38,079 bases of DNA, from NCBI GenBank assembly GCA_000226015.1, contig JH153485.1, positions 48,738-86,816 on the forward strand, in the 5' to 3' direction. Of the stretch, positions 25,263-35,100 are shown piece after piece. The first letter of the stretch is position 1. Each line of letters opens with the position of its first letter. The notes under the pieces are model-generated. The model was given only the letters and a program-made list of their open reading frames with translations, made no database searches and was not told where the DNA came from. Source of the DNA: Mnemiopsis leidyi. Lineage: Eukaryota > Ctenophora > Tentaculata > Lobata > Bolinopsidae. The translations under genes were made by a program, and so were the position numbers.

Positions 25263-26715
25263 ACAAAATTGTGCAAATACCACGTTTTACTCAACCGGTA
25301 TAATAGCATCAAGCGGTAAATAATATTGATTTAAAGCCATATGAACAATTACTCTATCCATGATGTGTTTCTTGTTTCCAGCGATAACATAATCGTAGTT
25401 TTAACTGTTATACTGTCTTGCTTATTTAAGTTGTATGAGAGGGTGATTTAGAAAACCTTCCTGCTTACAGCCTTCTTACAACATTCTTACAACTCTTATC
25501 TCTTTTCGCAGTTAAACCGTCATTTGCTCATAACAGAACAAGTTAGAATCAATCATTACACCCTCTCGGGACGTCCATCCGATCAATGACAAAACAAGCC
25601 TTAATGTTTTAGTATCAGGCGGATTCTAGAACAGATACGATTTACACGGGACCTAGAGAACAGCCATCTTTACCTGCTAATGTTGCTATAGCTTTCTACT
25701 GTTGGGATTAGTCTATAATATTGCTATTAGTAGACTCTACCATGATCGTATATTATGTACGGCTGTCAGATAAAACTATATTCTGAGTTGATAATTAGTT
25801 GTGTCAGTCGATTGTTTCTAACAAAGATTTTAGAGTGCTTATACCACTGTAGATGGCAGTCACATGTTACATTGCTTTATATGCTTTATTTTGTCCCATT
25901 ACTTTCTTTCATATAGAGGCAGGCTGTATGGCTCTAGACCCCCTCTACCCATTTTGGGCTCTACCCTATACTCATATTCATTTCGATTCGATTGTAGATT
26001 ATACTTGTTATAGAGAATGGTTGTATATAGCACTTTCAATCCTTATAACTTATTCAATACTCTCTCGTAAATGAAAATTCGCACATTCAGAGTTCGGGGC
26101 CTTTGCAAAGAATTTTTGTAATTGTTGTGATATGCTGAAACCGATATTTCTAATCTTATTCATTCTACCATGGCACGAATCATTGGACCATTTAGGAAAA
26201 GCCTGATTACTTAAATCGCTGAATAGATGAAGTGTGGTGTGATTTAAAGTTATTTGCTTAGAAATTTGTTGTCGTTGTGATGATATAGCAGTTTCCATTT
26301 TCTCACGATGAAAAAAAGGAATCCATTTTATGAAAATTGCGAACTGAAACTCTTTTACATCCTTCAGTCCTGTCACAAAAATGTCTCATCCTTAATTGAA
26401 AACCGATCAGTACAAATTGAAGTTATTTCATTTTCACTATGCGTATTAATATAAATTCATTTGCTATCATATCGCTGATTTTATGAATATGTCGGCTTGA
26501 CATCAGCTTACGTGGTAATCATTATCATCTGGTGGGAGATAAATCTTAGATTAAGCTATGGCCGTGTGACATCTATCTTCTGATGACCCATATTGCGAGA
26601 AAGTAAAAATTGACAAGTTCGATTTTCTGTCGACTTATTTTTGCTTACGATTTTATTATAAACCACTCATTTTCCATCCAATAATTCCACCATGATCATG
26701 AACAAGTCATTTTAA
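25263..26715. other. Gene-poor stretch with two unsupported open frames
   Basis: A minus-strand frame (26376-26050, 108 codons, no ATG at its start) and a plus-strand frame (25853-26074) overlap partly. Neither shows a known domain or splice partner. Confidence 0.45.
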
Positions 26716-27053
26716 AAACCACTTATGGACAATTTTAAAGACTGCTTAAGGGCATTTTCAAAGACAACTTATGGACATTTTCTAAGACTGCTGACAGTCA
26801 TTTTACGAGACAACTTATGGACATTTTACAAGACCACTTATATGGACATTTTACAAGACTGCTTATGGACATTTTCTAAGACTGCTTATAGACATTTTCC
26901 AAGCCTGCTTATGGACATTTTCAAAGACAACTTATGAATATTTTCAAAGACTGCTTATGGACATATTCCAAGACCATGGTTATGGCCTTTTTTTAAAGTT
27001 GTTATGGACCTTTTCAAAGACTGGTTAATGGTTATGGACCTCTTCCAAGACTA
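26716..27053. repeat. 23-bp minisatellite, about fourteen copies
   Basis: AAGACTGCTTATGGACATTTTC units. The centre is regular; both edges drift in length, and the right edge mixes in TTATGGACCTTTTC variants. Confidence 0.93.
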
Positions 27054-29108
27054 TTGAAAGGCACCTGCAGGACCTATCCGAAAATCCACCCTTACCGAGG
27101 ACAATCCTGTGCAGGTTAATTGGAAAATTACTAATCAGCGATGAATTGATATTTCCTCACTTGCTCGCTGTGCTGCCAAGCCTGGTTGATTGAAAATTTC
27201 CGATGAAAGTAACACTTATTTATCACGGATTTACAAACGATTGATCTTACAGCTTAACTAGTGATTGTGTTTCGCCTTTAACCACCATTTTGAACATATC
27301 ACAGTTGCCTTGGCCTTGGTGAAGGGGGTGCATGTAGGAATCTAAATTATCCTAACATTAATTGGTTTTCAATTTTCATTGTGTTGAATTTCCGAATGAT
27401 ATATAGGATTATTCAAAGATTCCGATTTTACAAAGCAGTATTTAATCACTGAACGCCTTACCAGTACTACTTTACTGTGAACAACATTTCTGCGTTACCA
27501 CAGTACCACCCAAGAACTAGGGAACTTTGTACGATACTTAGTGAATACATTGTAGGCTTTATAGGCCTCTCACAAATACTTGGGCTTACTTTGCCACTGG
27601 ATACAGTTTATTATGAACTTGTAGTTTTACAATAATTCAACAAATGATAAATTTAAAACATTCAAGATAATTATTTATTTCCACGAAATTCGCGATTTTA
27701 TTCTAATTAAATCAGCAAAATCCATTCCCAAATCTTTCCCCAGAGTTGATCACCCAAATTCTCCTCCATTTCCTGGATCTAGGCCTAGGCCTCTGACAAA
27801 TAGTTGGCCCACTCGATTGGATGCATACAGACGGTTAACAAGCTTCCATCAGTCAAGCGACCAGCCGTTCACGTGATTAATGACGTCAAATGGGATTAAG
27901 GGGCTGTGGAGTCACGTGACTATTCGCTATAACTCTGTTTCAATTTGTTCATGTTCGCCGACTTTGTCGGCTACAAATTTGACAGTTAGCTGCATTGTCT
28001 ATTTTCTGTGAGAACAACTTGACAACGTGGCGACCTGGTGTGAGTTTATGAACTTTGGTCGTGATTTACAACAAAGTGGCAGGCTTGCATTGCGAGCCTG
28101 GGCGATACACCGCTGCCGTCAGTCATTTTGACCACCCCGCCGTCGGGAGGGCTCAACACATTAAAACAGGACTTGCATGTCTCTGATAGTGGGAAGAGTT
28201 TAGCTAAAATTTGAGAAATATCTTACAGGCACCGCGCCACCACACACTTTCTGTCAAAGTTACGATAAAACGGATTTGACTTTTATCACGAATTATCATC
28301 TTATCATTATGGGTCTAGTTCCCAAGGCCCATACGCGGGTTATATTAATTTTCTCCCATGCCTCTTGATTGTGTTATGAAAAAAAGGAAAAAGAATAAAA
28401 AAAAAAGTTCAACACTTCCGATAGTTTCTTTGATGGTGATGCTGAGGAATATCACAGCTTTATGACATACATGGATGTCAGCCATTATTATTTATCCCTT
28501 CTTGGCTATGTCAGCATGCTCACGTGGGTAAACTCTCTGACATGATGTAAATTTCTGCAAGCAAAATATCATAACCCACTAGCCTTCTGATAGGGCGTAT
28601 TATTTCTAATAGCTTTACCCAAAATTGCTTATAAAATCCAATCACGAGCCTTTGTTCCCTGTGGCTGATCGTTGGTTAACTTACTAGTGGTTGAAGTTCG
28701 AGGATATTAAATCTACACCTATGATTCGATTCCTTTGAACTTGGCATTAAGGAACTTGTCACTGAGCTGAGAACTGCAAAGCGACTTGATATCGGATTAT
28801 CGGAGGACCGACAATTTTCTCAACATTATGGCAGTTCCCTGGTACACTTTCAACAGAGAGCTGGCGGATTTTTGAATTTTTTAGCGCCAAGATAACCTGG
28901 GGTTGCCTACTTTTTTAAAGATTTCAAAGCACTTTTAGCGCATCAAGGACGTATAATCAAGTAGCTGAGCTTGGACTTGCATCAGAACTGGGACTGGCTT
29001 TATACAGCTACATCTCATTCCTAACCAGTAACCACTGGAAAATTTTCAAGACTGCAACCTCGCCATAACTTAAAACTTCGTTATAATATGACGAAAACTT
29101 TAATGTGT
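27054..29108. other. Gene-poor stretch
   Basis: Contains a perfect GTCACGTGAC palindrome at 27911-27920 and a locally GC-richer patch at 28020-28220. A 49-codon frame there (28065-28211) has no start or domain. An A-rich tract is at 28378-28408. No RNA gene could be recognised. Confidence 0.5.
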
Positions 29109-29331
29109 AGCCCCGGTGGCCGACGTCTTGCCCCAGAAGGTATCGTGCCTTAGAGGACTTAAACCCAGAGATTTAGCCCCAGTGAAGTCCTGCTCCACAA
29201 CAGACAACTTCGTTAGAGTTCGGGTTAGGGTTCGGGTTAGGGTTCGGGTTCGGGTCGCTGGGGCCAAATATGTGGGAAAATGTTGTGGGGCACTATCTTT
29301 TGTGGCAGGACGACGGGAACCGTAGCCCCTG
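29109..29331. mobile_element. Telomere-like MITE, copy A
   Basis: It shares CCCAGAGATTTNGCCCCAGT, then GTCCTGCTCCA and TTCGTTAG with copy B (35637-35832). The centre is alternating TTAGGG/TTCGGG hexamers (29218-29250). The flanks form diverged inverted repeats (GCCCCAG ... TGGGGC). A 69-codon frame across it is repeat-driven. Confidence 0.75.
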
Positions 29332-31954
29332 TTTGGCAGTTGATTTTAGAACTCTTATCAAGGGCTGTAAATTGAAAAAACAATTTATTCTGCAGCGTTT
29401 ATTCAGCGTTGAAGCACCATCAATTGATAATTGGTGGTCACGTGGTTAAAGTATGTTATGCGGGCGATGCTCCAACGCACGCACTAGGATTTCTTGAAAC
29501 GCGTGAGCGGTTTGTAATTCGTAACAGTAGTTTATTATTCTTATAGGTAGGCCCTTGCCATCCCTTAATGCAGTACGCCTTAACTTGGTGGTTGTTTGAT
29601 GGTTTTAACTTGATACTTTCTTCTGACATTTCCTTCTGGCCTTTTCTTTTGGCATTTCCTTCTGACATTTCCTTATGATATTTCCTAGAAGTGTGTCACC
29701 TCGACACAAACGGCCGAGGGATTCGTTCGCCGTCCCAGGGATACGTTCAGATTGCACGGCACACGCGTCTGTGAATTTGGTATGAAGTACGAATATTGTA
29801 AGACCTGCTGGTTACAAAAAATATTGAAAATTTTGGTGACGTTCTATCAAGTTTCAGACGTATAATAGGCGAAGAGCACAAAAACGTCATTTTAGGATGT
29901 CCAGCTTTGATTAGGTTGCAACTTTGGGGTGGGAATACAGTTTTCAGTCTGGGCCCATATTGCTTTATCTGAGACGTTACGTTACGTTGAAGCTCACGTC
30001 TCGCCTTGAATCTTTGAGGCAACATTACCCACTTGTAATCGATGACTTCAGAAAGTTCTAGGAACCGTGATTTCCTTTGACATTCACCTTCTTCACAGCA
30101 GGTGGTTGAAAACAACTTTGTTCAGTTTTTGGTTCTGTGATTTTTATATTAATTATTGTATTATAATGACGTCTTAGAATATCGATTGATATTGATGCAT
30201 GTTGAAAATTTCGCCTCCGGAAAGTCCGAACCTTTGTAATATCATTGTCAAGCGCATTTCATCGCATATTCTTCCATAAACAGTGATTAGACGCAGCTGC
30301 ATTCTTATGTGCAAGTGCTCAAATACTCTTTATGTCTATAAAGCAGGATTGTAGTTATTTTACGCTCCTTACTAACTTTCAGTTCAAATTTTATTCTATG
30401 ACATCTTTGACTTTCAGTTTTATTCTTTTTGTAGAATTCTCATTTGGCTGTTTACGTTTCAATTATTTCCAACTGACGTGAGCAATTATGGACAGGATTT
30501 CGGTTTTTGAAATTTGGAAATTTCATTGTAGTTGTAGTCTACCTTCAACTTCTCTAAAAATCTATATCATGATTTCTGTCCAGTTGTTCAACCATTATGA
30601 TTTTGTTCTGTTATATTGAACACCGCCGACTATAATCTTTCAGTTAATGCCATCACAGCCTGATAATTAAGTATATTCACAGGATTTATTTGGTAAGGGG
30701 TCCTTCATATGTTAATATGGTAAACTGCTTTGGGAAAACCAAAGCCTTCCAGCCTCTTAATATGGTTTATCAATTTGTACAAAATAACAGAACTTATTAG
30801 TATATCGACTACGCTAAGTCTACTAGATTCTCTATCGTATCAAGAAGTAACTATAAACAATCAACTATAAACAGCTTCCTATAGACAGTTAGTTATGATG
30901 AAAACTATTGAAATATAAAAGCACCAGTTAGATCGCTCACTGATGCTTTACCGTTAAACGGTTTTTATTTACCTCGATTCCTCTGCATTTGGGGTTTGCT
31001 TGCTGAAATATTCCCGTGAAATATTCCCGTGGGGTTAAAATATTCAGCTTGTCTTGAAAATTTGTTGTAGATCTTATGTACAACAATATGCTACATTTCT
31101 GAAATTTAGAGTAAGGCAATACTTTCTTACGATCCTTGATCATCATACAGAAAATTTGTCAAAAACTCAATGGCCCTATTTACTGCGTCAATGCTAGGAA
31201 ATTTCCTCGATTTCAGCAACTTTGCTCAAATGAGTATTTAAAGTTGAACCTCACAGTCCCTCGATTTCAGTGAGTTCCAAGAATCGATTATTGCAAGGCC
31301 TAAACGTATCTTCGATCTTTATGTGACAATAAAACTTCAGTTAAAATCTGTAAAGGATTCTGCTGTTGTAGCATAACGCATTCATTTTAAATGTTATGCA
31401 CTCCCTTTCGCAATCATATGATGATAATTTGAATCCGACATAACGGCAGACTTTTAAATGTCAAATCTTATAAGTACGAGTGCATTTTACTTTCTTCCAT
31501 CGTCCGCTGTCTCGGGAATTGTTGCAATCGTATATCTTGTCCGGGCTCCTCATTGTGAATATAATGAATGGTGCCAGCAGTTTTTTCTTCTGGCAAATCT
31601 TCATCACTTATCTTTTGGGTAAATGGCATTGTTTTGTTTTTTATGCATTGTGACCGCAGTAGTTTTTACGGAGCTCTATAAAAATTTTAGATCTTTTTCG
31701 TGAACAATACATTCGTCTATTTGCTTTTTAGAAAAGACACAAAAGTTTTGTTATCATTTAGTAAAAGTTATGCTCGCAGTTACCATTACTTTCTTGCATT
31801 TATTACCTAGTTCAAGTTGTGCATATATTACCTGATGGTGCGATATATTACATAGTTGTGCGGTTCATTACACAACCAGGTAATATCAGCTGATCAACTG
31901 GCTAATATCGATCTGATCTTACTGCCCATTAACCTATAAGTACAACAGTTCAAT
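29332..31954. other. Gene-poor stretch upstream of the GPCR
   Basis: A minus-strand frame of 122 codons with an ATG (30115-29747) has no recognisable domain. A small inverted repeat (GCTGAAATATT / AATATTCAGC) with an internal direct repeat lies at 31011-31048. The GPCR promoter and any 5' UTR exon probably lie near the right end. Confidence 0.5.
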
Positions 31955-32047
31955 AGTCTATTTCTCTATTCCCAGTATCTCTATTTCTCTATTCCCCAGT
32001 GTGTATATTCCTCTATTCCCCAGTATCTCTATCCATCTATATCCCAG
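31952..32047 (+). repeat. 24-bp tandem array of pyrimidine-CAG (3' splice-site-like) units
   Basis: Four pyrimidine tracts end in CAG at 31975, 31999, 32023 and 32047, exactly 24 bp apart, as TCTCTATTCCCCAG-type units. The last CAG is 7 bp before the GPCR start codon. This looks like an acceptor site for the first coding exon that has been multiplied. Confidence 0.8.
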
Positions 32048-32054
32048 TAGACTG

Positions 32055-32198
32055 ATGGAGGTGATATCAGACAAACTGATCCCCCAACTAGAATTGCTGA
32101 TAGTCTGTATTGTGACTGTATTGTCCGTGGTTGGTGTCGTTGGTAACATCACAGTTCTTATCGTGTCGCGATCTAGTGAGAGAAGAATCGGCAGAAAG
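32055..32198 (+). CDS. GPCR exon 1 (TM1)
   Basis: Codons 1-48, phase 0 end at AAAG|GTTGGT. ATG at 32055 is the only reasonable start after the pyrimidine-CAG array; it precedes TM1 with GVVGN. Confidence 0.82.
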
Positions 32199-35100
32199 GT
32201 TGGTAACTATATAATCTAGTATATCATCTATAATGATCATGGTAAATATGACATCTGCATCTTATATGTTAACTATAATAACTATAGTAACTTCATCATC
32301 TACTGTAACAACAGTTACTATAGTTTGAATTTGAATTTGAATTAAATTGAATATTAGTATTGTTGGTCACGCGAATTTCAGAAATTCCGAGTTTGTGTAA
32401 AACAAAAAAGTTGAGCTGTTACTTTTAAGATTTCTGTAATTAAATCACATTTGTTTAACCAATATAAGAAGCAGTAATCCCCCACTTAGTCTCTAATTTG
32501 TTTCTAACCCCCCCCCCCCTCAGGTCCCTTCTAACGTGTTCATAAGAAATCTAGCTTTGACTGACATGCTGATAGGACTCAGTGTTCTTCCAATAATGGT
32601 TCTGTCCGTCTCCTCTCACAGAAACTGGAAACTTTCCCTGCCTGGCTGTCAGATTCACGGTATTCTGGTAAGACACTGCCTTTCTTTTCTTCAAATATAC
32701 GTGTTTTATATCAGACTTGCAATTACGTGTTTGATATCAGACTTGAAATTACGTGTTTTATAATTATATCAGACTTGAAATTACGTGTTTGATATCAGAC
32801 TTGAAATTACGTGTTTGATATCAGACTTGAAATTACGTGTTTTATATCAGACTTGAAATTACGTGTTTTATATCAGACTTGAAATTACGTGTTTGATATC
32901 AGACTTGAAATTACGTGTTTGATATCAGACTTGAAATTACGTGTTTGATATCAGACTTGAAATTACGTGTTTTATATCAGACTTGAATTAACGCTCTTTA
33001 AATCTTACGTTTATAATACACTTGGTATCAAGTTTGGCTTATATGGCAAAATGTCAACTTAACTTATACTGCCAAGGGCGGGGTTGTACAACTTTCAAAT
33101 GTCTCAAGCAGTCATGCACGATTGGTAAAATCAATTTAGTACACAGACATTCGAAAGATTTATGAGCTTGAAATATTGACAGTTTCAAATAATAAGTTAC
33201 TTGCATTATAGTGGAATCATATTATTGGAATCATACATCAGTTTTAATGATTAAATGGTAATTCCCGCAGTTGTCAGTACTGATAAACGTTTCAATACTA
33301 TCGCTGACTGGCATCGCTATCGACCGTTACCTTGCTGTTGTGCAGCCCATATATTACAAGGTGAGTCAGAATTGTAAAAACTTTGTACAGCCCATATATT
33401 ACAAAGTAGGTTAGAATTGCGAAACTTTGTACAGACCATATATTACAAAGTAAGCCCATATATTACCAAAGTAAGCCCATATATTACAAGGTGAGTTAGA
33501 ATTGTGAAACTTTGTACAGTCCATATATTACAAAGTAAGTTAGAATTGTGAAACTTTGTACAGTCCATATATTACAAAGTAAGTTAGAATTGTAAAACTT
33601 TGTATAGTCCATATATTACCAAAGTAAGTTAGAATTGTGAAACTTTGTACAGTCCATATATTACAAAGTAGGTTAGAATTGTAAAACTTTGTACAGTCCA
33701 TATATTACCAAGTAAGTTAGAATTGTGAAACTTTGTACAGTCCATATATTACAACGTAAGTTAGAATTGTAAAACTTTGTACAGCCCATATATTACAAAG
33801 TAAGTTATAATTGCAAAACTTCGACGTCCATGGGACTTCCAAGTTGCTACAACAATGAAATTGAATTTATCGCAATGAAATCACGGCGAAGGTTGACATA
33901 ACAATTTAACATTTTTCATAGGTTTTGGCACTATTAGTTCGATAATAATCAGTTCGGATCGGATCACTCTTAACACAGAATGATTCCGATCACGGGTTTC
34001 CTGAGTACTGATAGTTGCCTTCTGAGACATGAAATGGGTGTGTATTGAACCACGCCTACGTGGAGTGCCGAGTGGACGAGTTTTCCAGCCTGGTTCTCTG
34101 AACTTCAATCAGCACTCAATTTTTCATCCTAACTCCATTGGGACAAAACCTGGAAATTTGATTGGACTAAGACCGTCTGTGTAGCTGATTACGAGGACCC
34201 CCCAAGTAGCATATAGACGAAATTCTCCATCACTTCGAATTTCATTTGGTTGCGGGATACCTGTATGGAATATTAATTAGGTAAAGAATTTGCGAATAAA
34301 ATTTTTTTGCAGGATATAATAGACCTCCCACTTGGAAGGGTAAAATAATTTTTCAACAAAAGTTTTATAGTCATTATAGTTTAGTGCAGCTTATTTGATG
34401 ACGTAGCCTCTCCTCCAAATTGGAATTATTGATTGTTCAGAGTTCTGTGACTCAAGATGGCTATGTCATTGATATTTCTGGAATCATGAATGATCCTCGT
34501 TGAAATTAATCATGCTCGTTCATTACTTCAAGTCTGAGGAGCTCCGCCCTGCCCCCATTAATACGACGATCGCTGGATTCAATAATGATTACTTTCCTTA
34601 CTTTCTCTTTAATTAATTTGACGATAGTTCATGAAATGACTCAAGCAGACTAACATTTTTCATTCGATTATGGCAAATTTTACAATGACCGTCAATTTCA
34701 ATATATGTACCACGAGGCAGTAATGACATCCCTGTTAATTTTCTTACTATTTCTGTCAAGATTAAATGACGGTTACAAAATCACAAAAATGAAATTTTGT
34801 TGTAAAAAATTAAGTTAATTCTAAGGTAATTATGTTCCTGTATTGTTTAGGGAGCTGACCAGGTTGTTTGTCCAGCTGTTTTCTAAACTCTTCAATGATT
34901 TTGGTGTAATTATGTAATCAACAGATATGGTATCATTATATTATCAACAGGTATTTTGAATCTTAACCTCTTACCCTCTTATAAGTTCCATGATGTTGGT
35001 ATCATTAGTGGTTTACTTAATAGATATATATAATCTTACTCCTTTATAAGTTCGAACCTGTCACGTCTAGACAACCCAACTTCAATACCATCTCGGTAAC

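Noticed and set aside
24977..25312. Minus-strand frames rich in Tyr/Phe/His repeats
   Set aside because: Read-through of the 20-23-bp minisatellite.
26050..26376. 108-codon minus-strand frame
   Set aside because: Begins at a non-ATG codon, with no domain or splice support; possibly decayed coding sequence but not demonstrable.
28065..28211. GC-richer patch as a possible small RNA gene or exon
   Set aside because: It does not match tRNA, 5S, U1 or other familiar RNA landmarks. The 49-codon frame has no start, splice sites or domain.
29218..29250. Internal telomere or chromosome end
   Set aside because: Only a few TTAGGG/TTCGGG hexamers, enclosed by flanks shared with a second copy at 35637; they are part of a dispersed element.
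29747..30115. 122-codon minus-strand frame with ATG
   Set aside because: No recognisable domain, splice partner or poly(A) signal. A frame of this size occurs by chance in a window this long.
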